The notes under the pieces: generated by a model
What the model was told of the DNA's origin: nothing
Seen by the model: the letters and a program-made list of their open reading frames with translations, nothing else
The model's database searches: none
Assembly: GCF_014384965.1 (NCBI RefSeq)
Contig: NZ_JACRSW010000031.1
Location: forward strand, 124,001 to 188,000
Origin: Jutongia hominis
Lineage (GTDB): Bacteria > Bacillota > Clostridia > Lachnospirales > Lachnospiraceae
Direction of reading: 5' to 3'
Length of the DNA stretch: 64,000 nt
Position numbers and translations under genes: made by a program
In this document: piece after piece, positions 1 through 8,609 of the stretch
Layout of the letters: the number at the start of each line of letters is the position of its first letter
How positions within the stretch are numbered: the first letter of the stretch is position 1

Positions 1-42
1 ACTGCTTGATTTTCCTGCTGCCAGAATAATCGCATTTTTCAT
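1..42 (-). CDS. N-terminus of a nucleotidyltransferase (cut by window edge)
   Basis: Only the first 14 codons are in the window. They read MKNAIILAAGKSSS, the usual opening of NTP_transferase-fold sugar or phospho-base nucleotidyltransferases (ILAAGxxxR). The ATG at 42 is preceded by GGAGAGG about 13 bases upstream, a loose but credible ribosome site. It lies 68 bases after the APS-kinase fusion gene and is the next gene of the same train. Whether it activates a sugar, choline phosphate or a phosphoramidate cannot be told from 14 residues. Confidence 0.7.
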   Translation of the reverse strand, partial: MKNAIILAAGKSSS

Positions 43-110
43 ATCAACACAATCTCCTCTCCATGATTTTTCTATCTCATCTTTTGCTCAAAACCTGTTG
101 CGTTCTGCTT

Positions 111-2405
111 TTATAAGCCAAACTTTTCTACGATCTGCATCACGATTTTCTCCGGTAAATCTTTGCCATCATTATGAATCACCATAGACGGATTCTTTGG
201 CTCTTCAAATGGAATATCCATTCCCATTACATTGCTGATCTCTTTTTTCAGCACTTTGGAATACAGATGTTTTTGATCTCTGCGGATCAGCTCTTCCATT
301 GGTACATTCAAATAGATTTCATGATACTTTGAAATATTTTCATGGTTCCATGCCCTGCATTCATCGTACATGGCGATCACACAGATAACAACGTCGATAC
401 CCTGATCAGAAAGCATTTTGCATAACCGTCCATGCTGTTTTGCAAGTTTTAACCGACCCTGTGTACTATAATCTGTCGTCTGGTATACTTCACGCATGAT
501 ATCTCCATCTAAGAAAACAACGTTCTTTTCTTTCTTTTTCAAATGCTGATACAAAAGTTTACCGATCGTAGTCTTTCCGGCACCGGACAGTCCTGTCACC
601 CAGAATACATGACCTTTCTGTGAGCTTTGGGCTTCTAATGTTTCATATAATCTACGTGTGTTTTTAAATTCCGGCAGATTTTTAATATCAAGGAAATAGT
701 CGCCTGCCAATTCTCTTAACTGAGCAATTCTTTCCTGATAGAGCGGATTGTCAATTTGATCATCCTGCTCTGTATCCAGTTTCCAGTACATCTCCTTACC
801 ATTTGCAAGTCTTGCATACTTGTCTGTCTCTGTTACGATACAACGATAAGCAAGTCCATATATTTGATTCTTCTCTGCGACTATTTTGTTCACTCTAGAC
901 AAATTGTAAATATCTACATCCTCTATTAATGCATAATCCGACAATGCTTTATCTAATAGTGTTTCATCTCCATTTAATATATATTGTAATATTAAATAGA
1001 AATTTTTATAGGATATCATTTTATGTACTTTTTCTTTTTTCACCTTTTCTCCTTCAATTATGCAAAATGTATGCATTTTATCTTCCAGAAAATTCCATTC
1101 ATCTCTTTGGAAATTAATTCCATGATCCGCCATATATATCTTTATTATCGGTTCAGGAAATAGTGTACTGTAAAATTTTAGTTGATCATTCATGTATTTA
1201 TAATTTTCTATGATTTGTCCTGTTGTTAATGATTTTTTAAATTGATAAGAATAATCCACATCCATGCCAAAGGAAATAAACGGTCTATGTGTTTCACAAA
1301 TTGAGTGCATGATAACAAATTGTGGTTTTTGGACTTGTAACAAAAATTTCAAGGTATCCCAATAAATACTACATGCAGCAATAGAAAAACGATCATCTTT
1401 ATATAAATTCTCTTCTTTACCAATTCGGATATATACCGGATCAATATGTTTTTCTCCTACATATCCCATGTATGCAAATTCATATCCGGCCTCTGCAATT
1501 TCTTGTAAAACGATACTATTTTCTTTTTTTATTTCTTTTTTTGTCAATGAATAATCATCAATCCGATCTGTTCTTTGCATAATCGCATGCATTGTCGGGT
1601 GTGTATTCGGACAGCTTGAATATACCCTCTCAAAAAATAAACTCTTGTCTTTTTTCTCATACATAAAAGGAAGTTTTTCCAGATTCTTATATGGCACTGC
1701 ATCAATCCAAAACATTATAATATGTTGTAAAGACGAATGTTTCATTTCCTGTCGTACCTGCTCCAAAAGTTCTTTTAATTTCTCTTCTATTTCGGAATAC
1801 AATGCGATTCTGGAAAACTTTCTTTTTTTATACTCTTCTATCCATAAAAAAGCAGAATGAAAATCTTTTAAAACGAGAAGACTGTCTATTAACATTTCCA
1901 ACATTTCTTCTGTTCGCTCTTTTTGATAACAATGCTTATAATATAAAGACGTTTCGTAAAATTTATTGCGATAATAATAAAACGGTGCCTCTAAATGATA
2001 TCCTGCTTTTTCAAGCTCCTCATAAATATCCCAAATTAAAACAGATTCGGATTCATAATCCTCACGCATTGCATGACGATACGAATAGGAAGAAAGAATG
2101 ACCATATCATATTTAATCTGCTTTTGCTTTTTTTTTGCAAGAATCGCTATGCCGTTTAATTGTTCCCCTTGTAAATTATCATCTATAACAGCAACAATTG
2201 GTGATTCCTCCGGTGCTGATAACTTCTGAAGCCTATTTAATATATGCTCTGTGTGAATTCCTCCACCTCGTATAATTACTTTTCTCCCGTTCATAAGAAC
2301 AAGTAGCCTCAGAAAACAATCCGTCACATAATCTTCTATCCCTCTTGATTTACCATAATCTCCTAATTTTTCTATTATCTTGTTAAATTTGTCCTCTAAT
2401 TTCAT
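111..2405 (-). CDS. Rossmann-like / alkaline-phosphatase-fold / APS-kinase (CysC-like) fusion protein
   Basis: The protein has 764 residues from the ATG at 2405, which has GGGAG seven bases upstream. An in-frame ATG at 2474 would overlap the previous gene and lacks such a site. Order: a Rossmann-like segment around residues 40-150 (KVIIRGGG, then AVIDDN), a helical stretch, and an alkaline-phosphatase/sulfatase-like segment (IIMFWIDAVPY near 240, YMADHG near 450). The last ~170 residues are an APS-kinase domain: P-loop GLSGAGKTT, LDGDIMR, RRDQKHLY and MDIPFEEPKNP. True APS kinase phosphorylates adenylylsulfate, but no sulfate-assimilation gene is nearby. Campylobacter uses a CysC-like kinase (Cj1415) on CDP-phosphoramidate in capsule synthesis, a parallel that fits this cytidylyltransferase-rich setting. 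The substrate is inferred, not shown. The first two modules match those of the gene at 8610-10406. Confidence 0.8.
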   Translation of the reverse strand: MKLEDKFNKIIEKLGDYGKSRGIEDYVTDCFLRLLVLMNGRKVIIRGGGIHTEHILNRLQKLSAPEESPIVAVIDDNLQGEQLNGIAILAKKKQKQIKYDMVILSSYSYRHAMREDYESESVLIWDIYEELEKAGYHLEAPFYYYRNKFYETSLYYKHCYQKERTEEMLEMLIDSLLVLKDFHSAFLWIEEYKKRKFSRIALYSEIEEKLKELLEQVRQEMKHSSLQHIIMFWIDAVPYKNLEKLPFMYEKKDKSLFFERVYSSCPNTHPTMHAIMQRTDRIDDYSLTKKEIKKENSIVLQEIAEAGYEFAYMGYVGEKHIDPVYIRIGKEENLYKDDRFSIAACSIYWDTLKFLLQVQKPQFVIMHSICETHRPFISFGMDVDYSYQFKKSLTTGQIIENYKYMNDQLKFYSTLFPEPIIKIYMADHGINFQRDEWNFLEDKMHTFCIIEGEKVKKEKVHKMISYKNFYLILQYILNGDETLLDKALSDYALIEDVDIYNLSRVNKIVAEKNQIYGLAYRCIVTETDKYARLANGKEMYWKLDTEQDDQIDNPLYQERIAQLRELAGDYFLDIKNLPEFKNTRRLYETLEAQSSQKGHVFWVTGLSGAGKTTIGKLLYQHLKKKEKNVVFLDGDIMREVYQTTDYSTQGRLKLAKQHGRLCKMLSDQGIDVVICVIAMYDECRAWNHENISKYHEIYLNVPMEELIRRDQKHLYSKVLKKEISNVMGMDIPFEEPKNPSMVIHNDGKDLPEKIVMQIVEKFGL

Positions 2406-2448
2406 AGTCAACTCCCATTTTATCTTTTTTCTAATCCTTTCGCACCTT

Positions 2449-4875
2449 TTATATACTGTAATTTTTCTTTTCATTTTCCTTCAAAAAAGGCAAAATTTCT
2501 TTTTGTGGAAAGGTATAATAAATTTCTTTGTTCGGCAATTTCTTTTTTAATTCCATTACTTTTCCTATATCTAAATCTTCTACAGCGAGCATTTTTATAA
2601 TCTCAGCTACCAAATCTAACGCATCATCATTCCAGTTATATCGTGCAATTTCCTGTGTACCTAAGCGAATGCCAAAACCATGAAAAAGATTCTTAGTTTT
2701 CTTATTCAAAGTAACTTCACAGCGATAAGCATTATCATAAATCCGATTCATTGTATCCTGATCGCATTCTATAAAAATTTGATGTGTATATGAAATCTGG
2801 TCTCCTGTTTTTACAATATGATATCCTTTTTCTTCTAGTTTTTTTCCAAGATAATTTGAACAATGCACCATATGAGTCATATATTCAACACCATATTTCT
2901 CAAATTCAACCAGAGCAAATAAAAGAGAAATTTTCTGATGCATTTGTGAATGTCTTAAATATTTAGGATTTATCGTCATCTCCATCTTATCGTGCAAAGA
3001 TTTTTCATTTGTCATAATCAAACCTGATGCAGGACCTGGAAATGTCTTATGCGTTCCCGCAAACATAATAATATTTTTCATATGTTCTAATGGATTTTTA
3101 CATAAGCCCGCTGCAATCAACCCTAATAACTGACTACAGTCCCACATTAATACGCAAGACGACGTATCTATCTTCTCTACATCCAATGGTCTTATTACAT
3201 CTGATGGTGCTAACAGAATATATTTAATATTCTCTTTTTTTATCATTGCATTGACTTCATCATATTTTAAATCTAATGTTTCCATTGAAAACGGTGCTTC
3301 ATATGTTTTTAATCCCAAACGTTCAACTACCGGCTTCACAGAGGCATGACCACCATATTCTTTTCCTAAAAGCATAATCTTATCACCATGTTCACATACT
3401 GTTTTTACAATCATATCAATACAATTCATTCCGGTAAATGGTCTTGGATCTGTGTAAACTGCCCCAAACATTCTTCTGCACACTTCAGAAATTTTTTGAT
3501 AAAAAGGTAAAAGTTTTTCACATCCTATAAAGTTATCTGACATATTGAAGGAATATGTATTGTTCATAATATAACGCTCTTGAAATCCACATGATAATGG
3601 AATATTTGTAAATTCTGATGTAGGATTTTCTGCTGCACAGAGTGGTAATGTGCGTTGATGATACTCTTTAAATTCATTTGTTGCCTGATATAAATATTTC
3701 AAATCTCCCTCAACATTATACTCTCTTTTTCCATTAACTTTTATATTTTTATCTAACTTATACAGAGTTATCGTACTTCTTATTACATCACGACACAAAT
3801 AATACACTCTACCCTGATAATTAATTTTATCATTGTTATTTTCTTGTATATCACAAATATATGTTTCTTCTTTACATTCAAATTTAAACATAGAAAATTT
3901 GATTTTCTTTAATGATTCAATATGAATAATCTGATCTTCCGTAACACCTAATACATAACATATTTTTTGCATGATCTTAGAATTTGATTTTTTCTGATAA
4001 TTATAGTCAAATTTCCTTAGTTCTTCCAATGAATCAAATTCATGAATAACATCCGCACCACAATATTTTGCATACATATATAATTCTTCTAAATGTTCAT
4101 CTTGTATATCAGCCCAAAATTTCCCTGCAGTATCTGGCAAGTCATAAATTTCATCTAATATTTTTACAAAGTTTTCTGAAAATCTTTTATTAAAATACGC
4201 ATATCCTAATGTAACCCAGATATCATAACACTTATCTCCATACATAGTTTTTAAAATCTTATCATCCTCGTCTGTAACGATACCTCGTTCAGCTGTTTTT
4301 CCTGACATATAAACAGAAGAATAATAAGCATCATACGCATATGTCTGAAAGATATTTTCTGAAAAATATAGATCAGAAGAAGTAATGATTGTATTTTTCA
4401 AATATCTTTTGGCGGCATAAACACTTGAGTGATTATTTTTCTTTTCATACTCTTTAGATTCCACTAAGATAACTCCATATTTATCTACTAAATATTGGAA
4501 TTTTTCTTTCATATATCCTACGACAATGACTACCTCCTGAATTCCTTTTTCCCTAAGCTGGCATATTTGTCTTTCTACTAATACTTCACCCTTTACCTTT
4601 AGAAGACCTTTCGGCTGCTCATAGCTAAGTGGTACAAATCGAGTTGACATCCCGGCTGCAAGAATAATGGCATTATCTATTTTATGTTCTTCTAGCATTT
4701 TTTTACCTGATGGCAAAATTTCTTTACCACTAATATACCCATTTTCCTCTAGATTTTTTCTTGCACTTTCAATCAAATTATTATCTTTAAATAATTTACT
4801 TGCCAATTCTTCATTACTGAATTCTTCATTTTCATCCAATAAACGAATTATTTCAAATTGCAATTTATTTATCAT
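2449..4875 (-). CDS. Winged helix / LicC-like cytidylyltransferase / SHMT-like PLP enzyme fusion
   Basis: An 808-residue three-part protein. Residues 1-65 look like a small winged helix. About 66-300 are a nucleotidyltransferase domain (AIILAAGMSTRF, PKGLLKVKGE, SSDLYFSENIF) resembling LicC/PntC, which make CDP-choline or CDP-aminoethylphosphonate. About 405-790 are an SHMT-type PLP domain: LPLCAAENPTSEF, WDCSQLLGLIAAGL (Asp 579 matching the ring-nitrogen aspartate of SHMT) and AGTHKTFPGP (Lys 610 as the PLP lysine). The SHMT histidine in DMAH is replaced (DCSQ). PntC-aminotransferase fusions are known in phosphonate synthesis; I do not know one with an SHMT-like domain. It probably makes and CDP-activates an amino-phosphate or aminophosphonate head group for the LicD-like transferase encoded 15 bases upstream. 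GGAG lies eight bases before the ATG. The exact substrate is unknown. Confidence 0.8.
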   Translation of the reverse strand: MINKLQFEIIRLLDENEEFSNEELASKLFKDNNLIESARKNLEENGYISGKEILPSGKKMLEEHKIDNAIILAAGMSTRFVPLSYEQPKGLLKVKGEVLVERQICQLREKGIQEVVIVVGYMKEKFQYLVDKYGVILVESKEYEKKNNHSSVYAAKRYLKNTIITSSDLYFSENIFQTYAYDAYYSSVYMSGKTAERGIVTDEDDKILKTMYGDKCYDIWVTLGYAYFNKRFSENFVKILDEIYDLPDTAGKFWADIQDEHLEELYMYAKYCGADVIHEFDSLEELRKFDYNYQKKSNSKIMQKICYVLGVTEDQIIHIESLKKIKFSMFKFECKEETYICDIQENNNDKINYQGRVYYLCRDVIRSTITLYKLDKNIKVNGKREYNVEGDLKYLYQATNEFKEYHQRTLPLCAAENPTSEFTNIPLSCGFQERYIMNNTYSFNMSDNFIGCEKLLPFYQKISEVCRRMFGAVYTDPRPFTGMNCIDMIVKTVCEHGDKIMLLGKEYGGHASVKPVVERLGLKTYEAPFSMETLDLKYDEVNAMIKKENIKYILLAPSDVIRPLDVEKIDTSSCVLMWDCSQLLGLIAAGLCKNPLEHMKNIIMFAGTHKTFPGPASGLIMTNEKSLHDKMEMTINPKYLRHSQMHQKISLLFALVEFEKYGVEYMTHMVHCSNYLGKKLEEKGYHIVKTGDQISYTHQIFIECDQDTMNRIYDNAYRCEVTLNKKTKNLFHGFGIRLGTQEIARYNWNDDALDLVAEIIKMLAVEDLDIGKVMELKKKLPNKEIYYTFPQKEILPFLKENEKKNYSI

Positions 4876-4890
4876 AACAATTTCTCCATT

Positions 4891-6054
4891 CTATCCTAGC
4901 TGATAAACCCTCATTTTCTTGCTTTCTCGTTTTTCTTCCAGTGGCAAAATCATATAATCTCCATAATCTGCTTTTAAAATCTTATCATACCCATCCGGTA
5001 TCCAAAATTCTTCTGTTTCAAATTTTGTAAGATGTCGATTGATATAATCTTCTTTTAACATCACTCTGGATCTTCCATGATTAAAACCAAATGTTCCACA
5101 ATATATACAAGAAACCCATCTGCTATCAGCTAAATCATATTTCAATATAGTCTCTTTTATTTTTTTTACTAATTGTTCATAGTCTTTTTTGCAAAACAAG
5201 CTTGTTCCATATGGAATAACCACTTTTTCTTTCCATTCATTTCCGATTTTTTCCATATTATCAGAGAATACCTTTTGATCAGAAATGTCATTTGGAAAAC
5301 CGCCTAATGACCAAATATCTATTCCAATTCCCATTTTTTGTCGCAGCGGAAAATTTCTTTCTTCTCGTTTATACTTTTTCGATAGCAGTTTTGAAATCGT
5401 GCTGGTAAAATATTCTTTATTATTAAAAATGCTCAAAAATTCATACTCTTCTTCTTCGCTTAGCAATTCACAGCATTTAAAATAATCTTTTGCAGGCATT
5501 ATAACATCTACATCATCATCCCATGGAATAAAACCCTGATGTCTGATAGCCCCAATTAAACTGCCACTATATAGTGTATAATGAAGGTGATTTTTTTCAC
5601 AAAAATAATGAAACCATTTCAATATCTTCATCATTTCTTCCTGTGCCTTCGCAATTTCTATCATCCCTTTACTTTCTGACCAATCCAGACAATCTTCGGA
5701 AGCTTTATAATTATAAACATCAATCTCAATTATTTCCGTATTATCACTACCAGATGTCATTTCTTCCAATTTTTTTGCTTTTCCTTTTTCACATAAAACA
5801 ACACTCTTATCCTTCTGTGATTGACAAAATTGCTCAACCGATAAAACCTTTACATTTTGAAATTTTTTTCCAATCTTTTCTGGTCTGTTATCAATCATTC
5901 CTTTTACCGTCATATCCATTTTATGAAAATAACTTATAAAAAGTTTTGCCGGTGAACTATATTCAAAAATATAAATGTTTTTCTTATCTCTCTTTCCATC
6001 CAGTTCGTTTTTCAAATTTTTAATCGCATACTCAGCACATGATTTATATTCCAT
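4891..6054 (-). CDS. LicD-family phospho-base transferase with N-terminal Rossmann-like module
   Basis: 387 residues. The C-terminal two thirds is a LicD domain: LYSGSLIGAIRHQGFIPWDD followed by DVDVIMP near residues 170-195, carrying the acidic metal-binding residues. LicD proteins move phosphocholine or a similar group from a CDP carrier onto a glycan. Residues ~20-130 form the same Rossmann-like module (IYIFEYSS, MIDNRPEKIGKKF) found at the front of the proteins encoded at 111-2405 and 8610-10406. It ends 15 bases before the LicC-like fusion gene, so donor synthesis and transfer are probably coupled. No clear Shine-Dalgarno precedes the ATG at 6054, yet later starts would cut into the Rossmann module. 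Confidence 0.85.
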   Translation of the reverse strand: MEYKSCAEYAIKNLKNELDGKRDKKNIYIFEYSSPAKLFISYFHKMDMTVKGMIDNRPEKIGKKFQNVKVLSVEQFCQSQKDKSVVLCEKGKAKKLEEMTSGSDNTEIIEIDVYNYKASEDCLDWSESKGMIEIAKAQEEMMKILKWFHYFCEKNHLHYTLYSGSLIGAIRHQGFIPWDDDVDVIMPAKDYFKCCELLSEEEEYEFLSIFNNKEYFTSTISKLLSKKYKREERNFPLRQKMGIGIDIWSLGGFPNDISDQKVFSDNMEKIGNEWKEKVVIPYGTSLFCKKDYEQLVKKIKETILKYDLADSRWVSCIYCGTFGFNHGRSRVMLKEDYINRHLTKFETEEFWIPDGYDKILKADYGDYMILPLEEKRESKKMRVYQLG

Positions 6055-6102
6055 TTAATATCAATATAGTAATACCCTTACTGGTATTGTTTACTCCTCT
6101 CT

Positions 6103-7170
6103 TTATTGCTGATCGTCATCCTCCAAAAAATTCTCCACAAAGAATTCCATCGCATTCTTAGATCCCGTTGATACACGGATATACTCTGAAAGCATTGGAT
6201 TTCCAAATGTTTTGATCAAAATCTTTCTTTCTTCTTTTAACTCTTTTTCCAGTTCTTTCGGTGCTTTTTTCGTCTTAATAAAGATATAGTTTCCAAGTCC
6301 GTCCTTCGTTTCATATCCTTTTTCTTTCAGGATATCTAATGTATAGTTCTTGCCTTCTTTTTGTTTGCAAATCATCTGATCAACCAGATCTTTCTGCTCT
6401 AATATCCTCTCACCAAACTTTAATGCGATCGCATTGACATCGAAAGTCAGATGTGATTTTCTCACATACTCAATGATATTCGGATTACTGATGATAACAC
6501 CCAGACGACACGCTGCCATAGAAAACAACTTTGAAAAAGTTCGTAAGATCACCACATTATCGTATTGATCGATCAATGGCAGGAATGTCTTATCATAAAA
6601 ATAATGATATGCTTCATCAATGATCACGATCGCATTCTTTTCCTGTGCTTTTTGAATCACTCTTTCGGTTTCCTGTGTAGAATATGCAAAACCGATCGGA
6701 TTATTTGGATTTAGTAAAACGACGATATCGGTATCATCATCGATCGCATCGACAATATTGTCAACATTGACTGTCAGATCTTTTTCATAAGCAACCGGAA
6801 CATGCTGTAACCCCAGAATCGCACAATTCACACGATACATTTCAAAGGATGGGCTGACTGTCACTACTTTTTTACCTGTCTGTGCAAAGACTTCATACAA
6901 ATAGCGGATCGCCATATCCGATCCATTCGTAGCGATCACATTTTCAAAACCTACACCGATAAAATCAGAAAATTTCTTCAAAAAACGATCCGGTTCAGGA
7001 TAAATTGCCAGAAATTCCGGTGTGATCTCTTTTAAAACCTGATCGACAAAAGACTTCGGAAGTCCTTCCGGGTTTTCATTCATATCAAAGCGGTAATATC
7101 CATATCTTCCCTGCTCCGGGAATATTCTTTCACATTCTTTTACATATGGATTGACATAATAATTAGTCAT
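6103..7170 (-). CDS. HisC-like class I/II PLP aminotransferase or phospho-amino-acid decarboxylase
   Basis: 355 residues, fold type I aminotransferase of the histidinol-phosphate aminotransferase group: RFDMNENPEG near the start, NPNNPIG, IIDEAYHYF and RTFSKLFSMAACRLG, whose lysine should bind PLP. The ATG at 7170 sits nine bases after AAAGGAG; two earlier ATGs are too close to or upstream of that site. No other histidine gene is near, so a role in histidine synthesis is unlikely. Relatives in surface-glycan clusters act on phosphorylated three-carbon compounds or decarboxylate phosphoserine, which would suit the CDP-polyol genes on both sides. That role is inference. Confidence 0.8.
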   Translation of the reverse strand: MTNYYVNPYVKECERIFPEQGRYGYYRFDMNENPEGLPKSFVDQVLKEITPEFLAIYPEPDRFLKKFSDFIGVGFENVIATNGSDMAIRYLYEVFAQTGKKVVTVSPSFEMYRVNCAILGLQHVPVAYEKDLTVNVDNIVDAIDDDTDIVVLLNPNNPIGFAYSTQETERVIQKAQEKNAIVIIDEAYHYFYDKTFLPLIDQYDNVVILRTFSKLFSMAACRLGVIISNPNIIEYVRKSHLTFDVNAIALKFGERILEQKDLVDQMICKQKEGKNYTLDILKEKGYETKDGLGNYIFIKTKKAPKELEKELKEERKILIKTFGNPMLSEYIRVSTGSKNAMEFFVENFLEDDDQQ

Positions 7171-7270
7171 ATGATTCATCTCCTTTGTTTTTATCATTTT
7201 ACAAATACAACAGGAAAACTTCTTAATATGACACCATAAGTTTTCTTCCTGCCTGACAATGATCTGCTCC

Positions 7271-8575
7271 TTAAATTCTGTTAATTCGTTCCTTATCTAA
7301 ATAGAAAAACTTTTCCATCATTTCACTAATTCCGATAGACAATGTATTATCGACCGAATAATTTTTATGGTGTGTGCGGATCAGTCGTAAAAACTCTGCT
7401 ACTTCATAGCGGATGCCTTCACCTTCGACCTGATAGAAATACCGTTTGTTTCTGTTAAAATCTTCAAAACGCACTTCAAAATATTCCATCTTCCACCACG
7501 GTGATGGCACATATACATATCCCTTGGTGCCGGATATCACAAGACTGCCTTCGGATTTGACACCATATCCGACTTTTCCATTGGCAACCCCGCCATCATA
7601 GATCAATTGCAATTGCGTAAAAAGATCGGTTTCTTTCTGCTCGTCAATAAAAGAACTAAAGCTGCTCTTTTTATAATCCATTCCGAATAGTTGAAAGATC
7701 GGAAGCAGGATAAAAGAACCCCAGTCGGAAAAGCTGCCACCTTTTGCTTCTTTCTCATAAAACCATGCATTTGACGGCTTCATCGACGTACAGGTTACAT
7801 CAATCGCTTTCACGGCTCCAATCCCTCCGCCTTTGACAAGAGAGATCATACGGCAATACGCTCTCAGATACGCTGTTTTGATCGCATCAAACAGTACCAG
7901 ATGATGTTCGTAGGCATATTGGTATAATTCCTGCGTTTCTGCTTTCTTTAACGTTGCCGGTGATTCACAGATTACATGACAATTCTTTTCCAACGCTTTT
8001 TTGATGATCTGATAGCGTTTTGATGGTTCTGCCAGAATATACATGGCATCGCAGGATTCCATCAGCATTTCCATGGATACCATATCTTTGGTATCGCAGA
8101 CATCCTGCACCATGATCCCGCTGACGTACCGGCTTTCCTCGATCAGCTTATCGACCATTGTTCCCTGCCCGATAATGCCAAGCTTGATAAATTGCTGTTT
8201 CTCACGAATCTGCGTACTGGAGATTCCTTTCGTCCGCTCCAGATAGACAACCTCACAATATTCTTTCAAGTAATCAAAGTCACCATACCAGTCTGAGCCG
8301 ATTGCAAAAACATCTACCTGATATTTTTTGACATCATCTACTTTCTGCCCCTCATATTCTTCTAAAATGATCTTGTCTGCCAGCCCGGTATCCTGAATGG
8401 CTTTTACCCGATCCATGACAGACTGCTGTACATTTAACTTGCCTCGGTTTACATCAAAACTGTCTGTTGTCACTCCGACGATCAGGTAATCGCCAAGCTT
8501 TTTTGCTCTTTTTAGCAAATTCAGATGTCCCTGATGCAGCAGATCAAATGTTCCATATGTAATTACTGTTTTCAC
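7271..8575 (-). CDS. Fusion: TagD-like cytidylyltransferase + Gfo/Idh/MocA-like oxidoreductase
   Basis: 434 residues from a GTG at 8575 with AGAGGTGA just upstream. The in-frame ATG at 8605 is less likely, because the paralogue TagD at 10882 starts at the same point ([13 protein letters not shown] versus [13 protein letters not shown]). Residues 1-130 are a glycerol-3-phosphate cytidylyltransferase domain with HQGHLNLL (HxGH) and ISSTQIR. From about 137 an oxidoreductase-like part begins (LGIIGQGTMVDKL), with HVICESPATLKKAE, the 'E-K/S-P' signature of Gfo/Idh/MocA enzymes in altered form. The fusion suggests it makes a CDP-activated polyol phosphate and changes its oxidation state, or reduces the precursor. 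The fused order is seen directly; the product is not known. Confidence 0.8.
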   Translation of the reverse strand: MKTVITYGTFDLLHQGHLNLLKRAKKLGDYLIVGVTTDSFDVNRGKLNVQQSVMDRVKAIQDTGLADKIILEEYEGQKVDDVKKYQVDVFAIGSDWYGDFDYLKEYCEVVYLERTKGISSTQIREKQQFIKLGIIGQGTMVDKLIEESRYVSGIMVQDVCDTKDMVSMEMLMESCDAMYILAEPSKRYQIIKKALEKNCHVICESPATLKKAETQELYQYAYEHHLVLFDAIKTAYLRAYCRMISLVKGGGIGAVKAIDVTCTSMKPSNAWFYEKEAKGGSFSDWGSFILLPIFQLFGMDYKKSSFSSFIDEQKETDLFTQLQLIYDGGVANGKVGYGVKSEGSLVISGTKGYVYVPSPWWKMEYFEVRFEDFNRNKRYFYQVEGEGIRYEVAEFLRLIRTHHKNYSVDNTLSIGISEMMEKFFYLDKERINRI

Positions 8576-8609
8576 AAAATCACCTCTTTTGACCAGTTTA
8601 GCCACTGTT

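Noticed and set aside
7200..7270. Hairpin GAAAACTT/AAGTTTTC between the aminotransferase and the TagD fusion
   Set aside because: Loop is long and there is no clear T-run, so I did not call a terminator.
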